Shown: positions 1 to 8,470 of the stretch, piece by piece
Position numbering within the stretch: the first letter of the stretch is position 1
How the letters are laid out: every line of letters starts with the position of its first letter
Assembly: GCF_022513585.1 (NCBI RefSeq)
Contig: NZ_JAKWBF010000007.1
Coordinates: forward strand, 120,149-184,148
Length of the DNA: 64,000 nt
Source of the DNA: Gordonia gummivorans
GTDB taxonomy: Bacteria > Actinomycetota > Actinomycetes > Mycobacteriales > Mycobacteriaceae
Reading direction: 5' to 3'
Position numbers and translations under genes: made by a program
Notes under the pieces: generated by a model
Told to the model about the DNA's origin: nothing
The model's database searches: none
Seen by the model: only the letters and a program-made list of their open reading frames with translations

Positions 1-761
1 TGGCCAAGTTGCGCCGCGAGATTCGCGGCATGAAGAAGGCCCGCACCACCAAGCGGGCCGCGCGCCGGCGCAACGCCATCCCGGCCATCACGGTGGCCGG
101 CTACACCAACGCCGGCAAGTCGAGCCTGGTGAACGCGATGACGGGTTCCGGTGTCCTGGTGCAGGACGCACTGTTCGCGACGCTCGATCCGACGACGCGG
201 CGCGCGACGCTCGACGACGGCCGCGCGGTGGTGTTCACCGACACGGTCGGATTCGTCCGGCACCTGCCGACCCAGCTGGTCGAGGCATTCCGATCCACCC
301 TCGAAGAGGTGGTCGACGCCGACCTGGTGCTGCACGTGGTCGACGGGTCGGATGCCTTTCCGATGGAACAGATCTCGGCGGTGCGCCGGGTGATCAACGA
401 GATCGTCGCCGAGGAGGGCGTGGCTGCCCCGCCGGAGTTGTTGGTGATCAACAAGATCGACGCGGTGGACGCCACCCGGCTGACCGAGATCCGCGGCGCG
501 GTGGGAACCGAGGCGGCCTTCGTGTCGGCGCGCACCGGCGAGGGACTGCCCGAACTCTTCGAGCGCATCCGCGAGTTCGTGGGCTCCTCCGACGTCGAAC
601 TGACCATCGCGGTGCCCTTCTCGCGTGGCGACATCGTCTCGCGCGTGCACAGCGAGGGTGAGGTACTCGCGGCCGACCATCACGCCGACGGCACCACGAT
701 GCGGGTGCGGGTGCCGTCCGCCTTCGCCGGGGAACTCGCGCCGCTCGCGGTCGACGCCTGA
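1..761 (+). CDS. hflX: GTPase HflX, C-terminal part (5' end outside window)
   Basis: Ribosome-associated GTPase that rescues or splits stalled ribosomes. The reading frame is open from base 3, so the N-terminal HflX domain lies upstream of the window and only about 250 residues are seen. The G domain is complete: the P-loop is in VAGYTNAGKSSLVNAM, followed by the switch-region FATLDPTTRR, the G3 motif DTVGFVRHLP (a hydrophobic residue where Ras has Gln-61, as in the HflX family), NKID as G4 and SARTGEG as G5. A short C-terminal domain follows. The gene ends in TGA just before a strong hairpin shared with the convergent ptsH. The apparent TTG at base 9 is an internal Leu codon, not a start. 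Identification is firm; full length is unknown. Confidence 0.93.
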   Translation, partial: AKLRREIRGMKKARTTKRAARRRNAIPAITVAGYTNAGKSSLVNAMTGSGVLVQDALFATLDPTTRRATLDDGRAVVFTDTVGFVRHLPTQLVEAFRSTLEEVVDADLVLHVVDGSDAFPMEQISAVRRVINEIVAEEGVAAPPELLVINKIDAVDATRLTEIRGAVGTEAAFVSARTGEGLPELFERIREFVGSSDVELTIAVPFSRGDIVSRVHSEGEVLAADHHADGTTMRVRVPSAFAGELAPLAVDA

Positions 762-772
762 CACCGCAAGAC

Positions 773-811
773 ACGAGTGGCCGATCACCTCATAGGTGAC
801 CGGCCACTCGT
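773..811. terminator. Bidirectional terminator hairpin between hflX and ptsH
   Basis: A 17-bp stem with one mismatch: ACGAGTGGCCGATCACC (773-789) pairs with GGTGACCGGCCACTCGT (795-811) around a 5-base loop, with a short T run on the right. It lies between two convergent stop codons, so it probably ends both transcripts. Confidence 0.8.
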
Positions 812-827
812 TTCGTCGTCGGGCGGG

Positions 828-1088
828 TTACTCGGCGTCGAGGTCGCTCTCGACGAGTTTGACGATCGCGTCGAGGGTGTTCTGATCGTCGGCGGTCACG
901 ACGACCTTGGTGCCCTTCTCCGCGCCAAGCGTCATGATCATCAGGGCCGAGCCGGCATCCACCGGTTCACCGCCCTCGACCGCGAGGGTGACCGGCGAGC
1001 CGGCGTCCGCGGCTGCCTCGGCGATGATGGTGGCCGGGCGTGCGTGCAGGCCGACGGCCGATCCGACGACGGCGGTGGTACTGGGCAT
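828..1088 (-). CDS. ptsH: Phosphocarrier protein HPr
   Basis: Small phosphocarrier of the PEP:sugar phosphotransferase system. It passes phosphate from Enzyme I to the IIA domain of FruA. The protein has 86 residues, normal for HPr. The active-site motif GLHARPA places the phosphorylated His at position 15. A Ser at 47, in AGSALMIMTLGA, sits where the regulatory Ser-46 of Firmicutes lies, but actinobacteria usually lack HPr kinase, so its role is unclear. The ATG at 1086-1088 is chosen because AAAGGAG precedes it by a good distance; a longer open frame upstream lacks HPr homology. It is the last gene of the fruR-fruK-fruA-ptsH cluster, about 80 bp after fruA. Confidence 0.95.
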   Translation of the reverse strand: MPSTTAVVGSAVGLHARPATIIAEAAADAGSPVTLAVEGGEPVDAGSALMIMTLGAEKGTKVVVTADDQNTLDAIVKLVESDLDAE

Positions 1089-1168
1089 GATCGCTCCTTT
1101 GCTGAGGTTGGTATTGGGTTCTACTCTGCCAAGTTCGACCGCGTGGCGGCGCGAATCCGGCGAGCGTG

Positions 1169-3226
1169 TCACGCCGCGACGGGCTCGTAGGCAGGAACCG
1201 TCAGGGCGGCGCGGCTGGTGTGCCACTGCTTGGCGGCGATCACCAGGACTGCCGACAATACGGTTCCGGCCGCCAGCGACACCAGGAACAGCAGCCAGTT
1301 GTTCATCGTGAAGAAGACGAAGATGCCGCCGTGCGGGGCGCGCTGGGTGACGCCGAAGGCCATGATCAAGGCGCCGGACAGTGCACCACCGGCCATCATC
1401 GAGGGGATCACCCGCAGCGGATCGACGGCGGCGAACGGGATGGCGCCCTCGGAGATAAACGACGCTCCGAGCAGCCATGCGGCCTTTCCGTTCTCACGTT
1501 CCGGCTCGGTGAACAGACCCGGGCGCAGCACGGTGGCGAGAGCCATCGCCAGCGGCGGAACCATGCCGGCACACATCACGGCTGCCATGATCTCCAACTG
1601 CGCGGTGGTGCCGACTGCGAGGCCCGTGGTCGCGAACAGGTACGCGGCCTTGTTCACCGGACCGCCGAGGTCGAAGCACATCATGAGACCGAGGACGATG
1701 CCCAGGATGATCGCCGAGCCACCCGACATGCTGTTGAGTCCGTCGGTCATCTGATCGGTGACCCAGGCCAGGGGCTTTCCGAGCAGCATGTACAACAGAA
1801 CGCCGATGACCATGCTGCCGAGGAGCGGGATGATGACCACAGGCATCAGACCTCGCGCCCACTGCGGTAGCGGCAATCGCGAGATCCACAGGCAGACAAC
1901 GCCGGCGATGAGACCGCCGATCAGGCCACCGATGAAGCTGGCGCCCACCTGGACCGAGACGAGACCTGCGACGAAACCGGGTGCGATGCCGGGCCGGTCG
2001 GCGATCGCGAACGATATGTAGCCGGCCAAGGCGGGGACGAGCATGCTCATGGCGAGACCGCCGACGGCGAAGAGGACCGCGCCGATGTATTGACCCAGTC
2101 CGCCGGCGGGGAGATCCCACAGGCTGTTGTTGAGGGCGATGAACTGTCCGTCGTTCAGGGCGCCGTCCGGGTCCAGATTCGTGTTGGCGATCTCATATCC
2201 ACCGAGGAACGGGAGGAAGGCCAGAGCGATCAGCAGGCCGCCGGCCGCCACGAACGGGATCATGTAGCTGACGCCGGTCATCAACGCTTGCTGCAGCTGC
2301 TTGCCGAGACCGACGCCGCCTTCGGGCGTGGCGTCCGACGCATCGGCGCCGTCCCCGGCGGTGACCACCGCGGCGTTCGGGTTCTTCGCTGCCGCAACGG
2401 CTTCGGCGATCATCGTGTCTGGTTCGTTGATCGCGCGCTTGACGCCGGATGCGATGACGGGCTTGCCGTGGAAACGCTCCTTGCCCTTCACCCCGACGTC
2501 GGTGGCGAAGATGACTGCGTCGGCGTTCGCGATGACGTCCGAGGCGAAGGGTGTGGTGGCCGACGAGCCCTGGGTCTCGACGGCGAAGTCGACACCGGCG
2601 CGCTCCGCGGCGTACTTCAGCGCGTCGGCCGCCATGTAGGTGTGCGCGATTCCGGTCGGGCAGGCGGTGATCGCGACGATGCTCGGCCGGTCACCGGACT
2701 GATCGTCGGCCACCGGCGCCGATGTTGCGGCGGCGGGTTTGGTGACGGCGACGGTGGATGCGGGCTTCGCGGCCGGATCGATCGCCTCGTTGACCAGGGC
2801 GATGACCTGGGCGTCGTCGGGTGCGCTCCGGAGTGCCTCGACGAAGTCCGGCCGGACGAGGGCGCGGGCAAGTGAACTGAGCAGCTTCATGTGTTCGCTG
2901 GCGCCACCCTCGGGTGCGGCGATGAGGAACACCAGATCGGCGGGGCCGTCGGGTGCCCCGAAGTCGACCTTCTCCGACAGGCGTGCCATCGCGAGGCTCG
3001 CCTCGGTGACCGACGCGGCCCGGGCGTGCGGGATCGCGATCCCGCCGGGCAGGCCGGTGGCCGACTTGGCTTCGCGTGCAAGGGCTCCGCGGGTGAGGTC
3101 GGCCGGATCGGTCGTCCGCCCGGCGGCGCCGAGCGACTCCGCGAGGTAACTGATGACGGCGGCCGGATCGTTGCCGGCGTTCACGTCGAGACTCACCGTT
3201 GATTCGGTGATGATCTGCTCTGCCAT
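1169..3226 (-). CDS. fruA: Fructose-specific PTS enzyme IIABC
   Basis: Membrane permease that imports fructose and phosphorylates it to fructose-1-phosphate. At 685 residues it has all three domains in one chain: IIA at about 1-150 with phosphorylated His-67 (GGIAIPHARA), an Ala/Pro-rich linker at about 150-178, IIB at about 180-280 with the phosphocysteine C189 in ITACPTGIAHTYMAA, and a polytopic IIC from about 310 to the end. The ATG is preceded by AAGGAA. It lies 63 bp downstream of fruK on the same strand and is followed by ptsH, so phosphate donor and acceptor are co-located. Domain order and length match actinobacterial FruA. Confidence 0.95.
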   Translation of the reverse strand: MAEQIITESTVSLDVNAGNDPAAVISYLAESLGAAGRTTDPADLTRGALAREAKSATGLPGGIAIPHARAASVTEASLAMARLSEKVDFGAPDGPADLVFLIAAPEGGASEHMKLLSSLARALVRPDFVEALRSAPDDAQVIALVNEAIDPAAKPASTVAVTKPAAATSAPVADDQSGDRPSIVAITACPTGIAHTYMAADALKYAAERAGVDFAVETQGSSATTPFASDVIANADAVIFATDVGVKGKERFHGKPVIASGVKRAINEPDTMIAEAVAAAKNPNAAVVTAGDGADASDATPEGGVGLGKQLQQALMTGVSYMIPFVAAGGLLIALAFLPFLGGYEIANTNLDPDGALNDGQFIALNNSLWDLPAGGLGQYIGAVLFAVGGLAMSMLVPALAGYISFAIADRPGIAPGFVAGLVSVQVGASFIGGLIGGLIAGVVCLWISRLPLPQWARGLMPVVIIPLLGSMVIGVLLYMLLGKPLAWVTDQMTDGLNSMSGGSAIILGIVLGLMMCFDLGGPVNKAAYLFATTGLAVGTTAQLEIMAAVMCAGMVPPLAMALATVLRPGLFTEPERENGKAAWLLGASFISEGAIPFAAVDPLRVIPSMMAGGALSGALIMAFGVTQRAPHGGIFVFFTMNNWLLFLVSLAAGTVLSAVLVIAAKQWHTSRAALTVPAYEPVAA

Positions 3227-3289
3227 GGGGGTTCCTTCTCGAGGTGCTTTCTGGGTTGGGGGTGGGGTTTGTGATCGTTGGGGCGGGGT

Positions 3290-4255
3290 TCAGGTGACTC
3301 GTGCGGCTCCCGTCAGTTCGGTGACCCGGACTCCGTCGAGGTCGAGCTGATCGGGGGTGGGGGCCTGAGTGCCGGCGAGGGCGGCTGCCGCGGCGCCGTA
3401 CGCGACGGCGCTGCGGAGACGTTCCGGTTCGGACGCACCGCGTGTCTCGGCGACCAGGTAACCGGCCAGTGACGAGTCGCCTGCGCCCACCGTGCTGCGG
3501 GGGACGATCGGCGGTGGAGTCGCGAACCACGAACCGGCCGGCGTGGTGAGAATGGCGCCCGTCGCGCCGAGGGTGGAGAGCACGGCACCGCCGGTGCGGT
3601 CGACGATGGTGCGCGCGGCGGCGACGATCGGGCCGAAATCTCCGGTCGACGCAGAGCGTCGGAAGACCTCGCCATCGGCACCGGTCACCTCTGCGAGCTC
3701 GTCCTCGTTGGGCTTGAGCAGGTCGACGGACCCGAGTGCCGCTGCGTGCAGCGGAGGCCCGGACGTGTCGACGGCGATCCGGCATCCGAGGTCGGAGAGG
3801 TCGTCGGCAACGGTGCGATACCAGTCGACCGGAACTCCCGGCGGCAAGGAGCCGCAGAGGGTGACCCATACGGCGTCGGCCGCGTGGGTCCGGATGAGAT
3901 CACCGAGAGCGCTGAGCTGTCCTGCGTCGAGTTCGGTTCCGGGTGCGTTCAGTTTGGTCGTGGTGCCGTCGGGTTCGGCGATGGTGATGTTGGACCGGAT
4001 TTCTCCGTCGACCGCGACGGTCTCGTACGGCAGCCCGACGCTGTCGAGGGCCCGCAGCAGCGGATCTCCGTCGCGTGCGGGCAGGATCGCACGGGTCGCG
4101 ATTGCGGCCTCGGCGACCACGCGGGACACGTTGATGCCCTTGCCGCCGGCCTCGGCTCGGGTTGCGACGGCGCGCTGGACCTCGCCTCGGTCGAGGGGCC
4201 CGGGCAACTCGAGTGTGCGGTCGAGGCTGGGATTGGGTGTGACGGTGAGGATCAT
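3290..4255 (-). CDS. fruK: 1-phosphofructokinase
   Basis: PfkB-family sugar kinase that phosphorylates fructose-1-phosphate to fructose-1,6-bisphosphate, the step after FruA. Seen in the 321 residues: the N-terminal TPNPSLDRT typical of FruK/LacC, the GGKGINVSR substrate-binding signature near residue 40, and the C-terminal PfkB signature VGAGDSSLAGYL with the catalytic Asp. Its ATG overlaps the fruR stop by four bases (ATGA), indicating translational coupling. The PfkB family also includes tagatose-6-phosphate kinase, but the place between fruR and fruA makes FruK the clear choice. Confidence 0.94.
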   Translation of the reverse strand: MILTVTPNPSLDRTLELPGPLDRGEVQRAVATRAEAGGKGINVSRVVAEAAIATRAILPARDGDPLLRALDSVGLPYETVAVDGEIRSNITIAEPDGTTTKLNAPGTELDAGQLSALGDLIRTHAADAVWVTLCGSLPPGVPVDWYRTVADDLSDLGCRIAVDTSGPPLHAAALGSVDLLKPNEDELAEVTGADGEVFRRSASTGDFGPIVAAARTIVDRTGGAVLSTLGATGAILTTPAGSWFATPPPIVPRSTVGAGDSSLAGYLVAETRGASEPERLRSAVAYGAAAAALAGTQAPTPDQLDLDGVRVTELTGAARVT

Positions 4256-5049
4256 GCGATCACCACGTCGATGCCCCGGGCCGACAACGCCGCGGAGAAG
4301 CCTGGATCAACACCCGAATCGGTGACGAGGACGTCCACGTCGTCGAGATCGGCGAAGCCGGACAGGTCTTCGCGGTTCATCTTCGACGAGTCGGCGAGGA
4401 CCACAACCCGCTGCGCGACGCGGACCATTGCCGCTTTGACCGCGGCTTCGTCAGGGTCGGGAGTCGACAATCCGTGCGCCTCGCTGATGCCGTTGGCTCC
4501 GACGAAAGCGGTCGAGACCCGTAGACGTTCGAGCGCCGCAACGGTTTCGGCGCCGACGGTCGCCTGGGTGAGACCGCGCACGCGGCCGCCGATCGCGTGC
4601 AGGTTGGCCGAATTGTGGTTGGCCAGCAGGCCGGCGATCGGGAGGCTGTTGGTGATCAGGGTGAGACGACGGTCGGTGGGCAGCGCGGAGGCGGCCTGGA
4701 AGGTGGTGGTACCCGCGTCGAAGAAGACGGACCCGCCGTCGGGTGGGAGAAAGCGGATTGCGGCACGGCCGATGGCGGCCTTCTCGTCGGTCTGGGTGAC
4801 CTGCCGCTCGTCGATTCCGCGCTCGCCGATCACCCGCATGACCCCGGCGCGCACCGCACCGCCGTGCACCCGCTGCAGATGGCCCGCCCGTTCGAGGGCG
4901 GCCAGGTCACGGCGGACGGTCTCACTCGTCACCTCGAATCTGGTGGCGAGTGCGGCGACGGAGGCGCGTCCGTTCGCGCGTACCTGTTCGGCGATCGCCT
5001 GTTGGCGTTCTTCGGCGTACAACACCGCTCCGATCTCTCGATGGGACAT
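4252..5049 (-). CDS. fruR: DeoR-family transcriptional regulator of the fructose operon
   Basis: Probable repressor of the fructose PTS genes. The 265-residue protein has an N-terminal DeoR helix-turn-helix (AEERQQAIAEQVRANGRASVAA, then RFEVTSETVRRDLAALERAG as the recognition part) and a C-terminal sugar-phosphate sensor domain with the DeoR-typical FFDAGTTT motif and a conserved G-[AV]-[ND]-G-[IV]-like segment (GANGISEAHG). Known FruR/SugR-type regulators respond to fructose-1-phosphate or related sugar phosphates; the effector here is inferred. First gene of the operon, with the control region shared with divergent ptsI. The family usually begins at the equivalent of LYAEERQQ, so a slightly later start is possible. 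Confidence 0.88.
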   Translation of the reverse strand: MSHREIGAVLYAEERQQAIAEQVRANGRASVAALATRFEVTSETVRRDLAALERAGHLQRVHGGAVRAGVMRVIGERGIDERQVTQTDEKAAIGRAAIRFLPPDGGSVFFDAGTTTFQAASALPTDRRLTLITNSLPIAGLLANHNSANLHAIGGRVRGLTQATVGAETVAALERLRVSTAFVGANGISEAHGLSTPDPDEAAVKAAMVRVAQRVVVLADSSKMNREDLSGFADLDDVDVLVTDSGVDPGFSAALSARGIDVVIA

Positions 5050-5311
5050 CCGGGTGGATCTGTCTGCGATTCCCGTGTGGTTGTGTTGATCTGTGTGGCC
5101 TTGAGTGTTGATATCTATTTGTTTACGCCTGTTTGCGTTGACAAGTCAAGCATTTCTTGTAACTTTGATCACAAGAGATTCGAAAGCCGGTCATCGGTCA
5201 CGCAATGCAGCTCGACGGTGAGCCCGGACACGAATCGCGTAGAACTGAGTCGTGTATGTGCGGCCGTGCCGCCGATTGGCGGAGCGGAACTCGAAGACGA
5301 GAGGGGTCGCA
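5050..5311. promoter_or_regulatory. Divergent control region fruR / ptsI
   Basis: The 262-bp gap between the two divergent starts holds an AT-richer core at about 5105-5180, unlike the surrounding GC-rich sequence. It contains the palindrome TTGACAAGTCAA (5138-5149), the spaced inverted repeat CTTGT-N10-ACAAG (5156-5175) and two GTTT(A/G)CG-like direct elements (5120-5137). These are candidate FruR operators or overlapping promoters. Assignment to FruR is inference from position. Confidence 0.5.
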
Positions 5312-7027
5312 GTGACCGAGACGCTAGCGGGAGGCATTTTGGAGGGAACGCCGGTCGTCGGCGGGCTGGCCTACGGGCCGGCGATCTGGCCCGGGGAGCG
5401 CCCCGACCACGACCCGGACGCCCTGGGTGCAAACACGGAACTGCCCGAAGACCAGCGCGAACCCGAGGTGGCAAGATTTGTCGCCGCGGCGGGGATGGTC
5501 GCCGGCCGACTCCGTGACCGCTCATCGCACAGCTCGGGTGCAGCCGCCGAAGTGCTGGCCGCCACCGCCGGACTCGCCGAGGATCGCGGGTGGATCGGCG
5601 CTGCGTCGGGACTGATTCGCAAAGGATCGCCTGCGCCTGCGGCAGCGGCTGCGGCAACCGAACAGTTCGCCACCATGTTCACCAAGCTCGGCGGGCTCAT
5701 GGCCGAGCGAGTCACCGACCTCAACGACGTGCGCGACCGCGTCCTCGCCGAACTTCTCGGCCTGCCCGAACCAGGTGTGCCGGAACCGATCGAACCGTCT
5801 GTCCTGCTCGCCGACGATCTCGCGCCCGCGGACACCGCCGGACTCGATCCGGCGACCACCGTCGCCCTCGTCACCCGGCTCGGCGGCCCGACGAGTCACA
5901 CCGCCATCATCGCCCGGCAACTCGGGATTCCCTGTGTGGTCGCGGTATCGGATCTGACGACGGTGCCGGCCGGAACCCCCGTGCTGATCGACGGCACGCT
6001 CGGCACCATCACCATCGGCCCCGACGAGGCGACGGCGCGAGCACAGGTCGATGCCAGTCGTCGGCGTGCGGAAGCGGTCGCCGCCTGGCACGGGCCCGGG
6101 CGCACCGCCGACGGACACGAGGTCTCGGTGCTCGCCAACGTCGCGGACGGGGCGTCGGCACGCACGGCCACCGGATACCCCGTCGAAGGGATCGGGCTGT
6201 TCCGCACCGAGTTGGCCTTCCTCGACCGCCCCGACGAGCCGACGGTCGACGAGCAGGCGGGCATCTACCGCGAAGTGCTCGAGGCATTTCCCGGGCAGAA
6301 GGTCGTGGTTCGCACGCTCGACGCGGGCTCCGACAAACCGCTCAAATTCGTCAACCACAAAGACGAGGCAAATCCGGCACTAGGAGTTCGTGGCGACCGA
6401 ATCGCGGTGGAGAACCCGGAGATTCGAGCGCACCAACTCGATGCGATCGCGCGGGCCGCAGCCGAAACCGGATCGACACCGTGGGTGATGGCACCGATGA
6501 TCGCCAGCGCCCGGGAAGCAGCGGCGTTCGCGCAGGAGGTGCGTGCGCGGGGGATGACCGCCGGAGTGATGGTCGAGATCCCCGCCGTCGCGATTCTGGC
6601 GCCGCTCATCCTCGCGGAGGTGGACTTCGTATCCATCGGCACCAACGATCTGACGCAGTACACGATGGCCGCCGACCGGATGTCCGCGGACCTCGCGTCG
6701 TTGACCGACCCGTGGCAACCGGCGGTGCTCAAGCTCATCGCCGAGGTCGCGTCGGCAGGTCAGACGTTGGGCAAGCCGGTGGGGGTGTGCGGGGAGGCCG
6801 CCGCCGACCCCAACCTCGCATGCGTGCTGACCGGGCTCGGGGTGACCTCGCTCTCGAGTGCACCGGTCGCCGCGGCCGGCGTCGGCGCGCGGCTCGCCGA
6901 GGTCACCCTCGACGCGTGCCGCGAAGCCGCCACTGCAGCACTGGCAACCGCGGATCCGGCCGGTGCGCGTCAGGCCGCGACGTCGGTGCTCGACGCCGCA
7001 GCCACCCCGCTCTCTCCTGCCGTCTGA
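5312..7027 (+). CDS. ptsI: PTS enzyme I (PEP-protein phosphotransferase)
   Basis: Cytoplasmic enzyme that takes phosphate from phosphoenolpyruvate and hands it to HPr. With a GTG start at 5312 (preceded by GAGGGG) it has 571 residues, the usual length. The upstream in-frame extension of 20 residues has no family support. The phosphorylated His is H197 in GGPTSHTAIIARQLG. The C-terminal PEP-binding barrel shows LFRTELAFLDR, VRTLDAGSDKPL, IGTNDLTQYTMAADR and the catalytic Cys in GVCGEAA. Transcribed divergently from fruR, so both arms may share regulators. Followed by a strong terminator. Confidence 0.96.
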   Translation: MTETLAGGILEGTPVVGGLAYGPAIWPGERPDHDPDALGANTELPEDQREPEVARFVAAAGMVAGRLRDRSSHSSGAAAEVLAATAGLAEDRGWIGAASGLIRKGSPAPAAAAAATEQFATMFTKLGGLMAERVTDLNDVRDRVLAELLGLPEPGVPEPIEPSVLLADDLAPADTAGLDPATTVALVTRLGGPTSHTAIIARQLGIPCVVAVSDLTTVPAGTPVLIDGTLGTITIGPDEATARAQVDASRRRAEAVAAWHGPGRTADGHEVSVLANVADGASARTATGYPVEGIGLFRTELAFLDRPDEPTVDEQAGIYREVLEAFPGQKVVVRTLDAGSDKPLKFVNHKDEANPALGVRGDRIAVENPEIRAHQLDAIARAAAETGSTPWVMAPMIASAREAAAFAQEVRARGMTAGVMVEIPAVAILAPLILAEVDFVSIGTNDLTQYTMAADRMSADLASLTDPWQPAVLKLIAEVASAGQTLGKPVGVCGEAAADPNLACVLTGLGVTSLSSAPVAAAGVGARLAEVTLDACREAATAALATADPAGARQAATSVLDAAATPLSPAV

Positions 7028-7059
7028 GACGAAGACTTCGGCTGTCCGTGGTTCCGTAT

Positions 7060-7090
7060 GAAGTTGTGCCCGGATTCCGGGCACAACTTC
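7060..7090 (+). terminator. Terminator hairpin after ptsI
   Basis: A perfect inverted repeat: GAAGTTGTGCCCGGA (7060-7074) and TCCGGGCACAACTTC (7076-7090), giving a stem of about 13-14 bp, 32 bases after the ptsI stop. There is no long T-run, as is common in high-GC actinobacteria. Confidence 0.75.
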
Positions 7091-7132
7091 AACGGATTGT
7101 GCTTCCGCTGTCGATGGCGGCGCCCAAGTCGC

Positions 7133-7275
7133 TGACCTGGGCAAATGCGTCAGTGTGGTGCCGCAAAATCTAGGGGAAGAGTTTCTTCCCCGGGGTTCAC
7201 AGTCGTCCCCTAGAAATTTGTAGGGGAGGACTCTGAGGGTAGGGGAGGAAGTTTCTTCCCCTGCTTTCTGCGGGT
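7133..7275. repeat. Palindrome-rich intergenic repeat, copy A
   Basis: About 143 bp that align along their length with 30646-30790. Shared blocks include CCGCAAAATCT, GTTCACAGTCGTCCCCTA, AAATTT and two GGGGA(A/G/C)GAAGTTTCTTCCCC palindromes flanking a GTCCCC/GGGGA(G/A)GAC inverted repeat, so one strand could fold into three successive hairpins. Frames through it are not conserved as protein between the two copies. Not an insertion sequence: no transposase and no obvious target duplications. See the findings for comparison. Confidence 0.8.
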
Positions 7276-7339
7276 GCCGCGTCCGTGCGGCGCGTTCCGC
7301 GGAACGCGCCGATCGACGTTAGCGGGCTCGACGGAACAG

Positions 7340-7409
7340 GTGCTCGCATTCCTCCCATCTGCTCGTAATGCATTGCGCGCGGATGGGAGACGCGCGCAGA
7401 TGCGAGCAC
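7340..7409. repeat. Large inverted repeat (possible cruciform)
   Basis: GTGCTCGCAT (7340-7349) pairs with ATGCGAGCAC (7400-7409), and inside it CTCCCATC (7352-7359) pairs with GATGGGAG (7382-7389), leaving a central loop containing ATGCAT. It is far from either flanking gene end (ptsI ends at 7027, lexA stops at 7599), so a simple terminator role is not obvious. Confidence 0.65.
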
Positions 7410-7490
7410 TCGGGATGGGTGGTCTGTGCGGGGGCGAGATGGTGTCCCCGGCGCATCGTCGGCGCTGCGTGAGTGCAGCAACCGCGTGTC

Positions 7491-7547
7491 TGGCCAGAAA
7501 CCCGAGGCGCCCCAGCGGTTTCTGGCCACAGCTGAGGTTTCTGGCCA
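7491..7547. repeat. TGGCCAGAAACC hairpin repeat, copy A
   Basis: The 12-mer TGGCCAGAAACC (7491-7502) is followed by its exact reverse complement twice (7517-7528 and 7536-7547), so either of two hairpins can form. The same arrangement, slightly degenerate, is found at 31199-31255. Together with 7133-7275 and 7340-7409 it fills most of the 571-bp gene-free interval between ptsI and lexA; I see no credible gene there. Confidence 0.75.
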
Positions 7548-7598
7548 GGTCCACGGTCGGGTTGAAAGGTACAGATATCCGACGGGGTGTACTTGCCC

Positions 7599-8306
7599 TC
7601 AGATGCGGCGCATCACCGTCACGACCTTGCCGAGGATGGCGGCGTCGTCGCCGGGGATCGGCTCGAACAGCTCGTTGTGCGGCATGAGCCAGACGTGTCC
7701 GTTCTTGCGCTTGAAGGTCTTCACGGTGGCCTCGCCGTCGATCATCGCGGCGACGATGTCGCCGTTCTCGGCCACGCTCTGCTGGCGGACGACCACCCAG
7801 TCGCCGTCGCAGATCGCGGCGTCGATCATCGATTCGCCGACCACCCGCAGCAGGAACAGTGAGCCGTCCCCGACCAGTTCGCGGGGGAGTGGGAACACGT
7901 CTTCGACCGCTTCCTCGGCGAGGATCGGTCCACCGGCGGCGATCCTGCCCAGCACCGGCACGAAGGTCGGCGTCGGCAGCGGATCGCCTCCCGCGTTGGT
8001 CGCGGCCGGATCTGCGTCCTGCACGTTGACCGCGCGTGGACGGTTGTGGTCGCGCTTGAGCAGTCCCTTGCGCTCCAGCGTGCGCAGCTGGTGGGCGACC
8101 GACGATGTCGAGGTGAGTCCGACCGCGTCGCCGATCTCGCGGATGCTCGGGGGATAGCCACGTTCGCGCACCGATTGCCGGATCACGTCCAGCACGCCGC
8201 GCTGACGCGCGGTCAGCGACGCCTCGGCGGCGGCAGGATCGATGGGAGCGTCCTGGTCGCGATCATCGCTCCGAGTTCCGGTGCGCTTGGGCCGTGAGTC
8301 GCTCAT
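7599..8306 (-). CDS. lexA: LexA repressor (SOS regulator, S24 autoprotease)
   Basis: Represses DNA-damage genes and is cleaved in a RecA-stimulated reaction. The 235-residue protein has a winged helix-turn-helix at about 30-95 ([29 protein letters not shown]). The C-terminal autoprotease domain has the scissile Ala124-Gly125 in RIAAGGPI, catalytic Ser159 in VGESMIDAA and Lys196 in EATVKTFKR. The first 28 residues are a polar extension common in mycobacterial-type LexA. It is divergent from the chiZ/divS-like gene, with two LexA boxes in the shared region, so it is autoregulated. Confidence 0.97.
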   Translation of the reverse strand: MSDSRPKRTGTRSDDRDQDAPIDPAAAEASLTARQRGVLDVIRQSVRERGYPPSIREIGDAVGLTSTSSVAHQLRTLERKGLLKRDHNRPRAVNVQDADPAATNAGGDPLPTPTFVPVLGRIAAGGPILAEEAVEDVFPLPRELVGDGSLFLLRVVGESMIDAAICDGDWVVVRQQSVAENGDIVAAMIDGEATVKTFKRKNGHVWLMPHNELFEPIPGDDAAILGKVVTVMRRI

Positions 8307-8417
8307 CTGCTCGGATTCCTCTCTGTCGCCGCCTCGCTTGAGAGCGAATCGGCTGGTTGTCGGCGGCGGGTGTTGACATGTCCGTGGGCCCGAGCCTAGC
8401 GGAGCGCGACGATCACT

Positions 8418-8433
8418 TCAAACATTTGTTCGA
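8418..8433. promoter_or_regulatory. LexA-binding SOS box 1
   Basis: TCAAACATTTGTTCGA matches the actinobacterial/Gram-positive SOS box TCGAAC-N4-GTTCGA at 11 of 12 defined positions. It lies 112 bases upstream of the lexA start and 152 upstream of the divergent LysM gene. Confidence 0.85.
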
Positions 8434-8470
8434 GGTGTGGCGCGACTTTGTCGGTCGGGCGTGGTACAAC

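Noticed and set aside
7197..7554. Two overlapping minus-strand frames of about 110 residues in the ptsI-lexA gap
   Set aside because: They run through palindromic repeats and share words with the frame at 30630-31220 only because the DNA repeats match; the register is not conserved.
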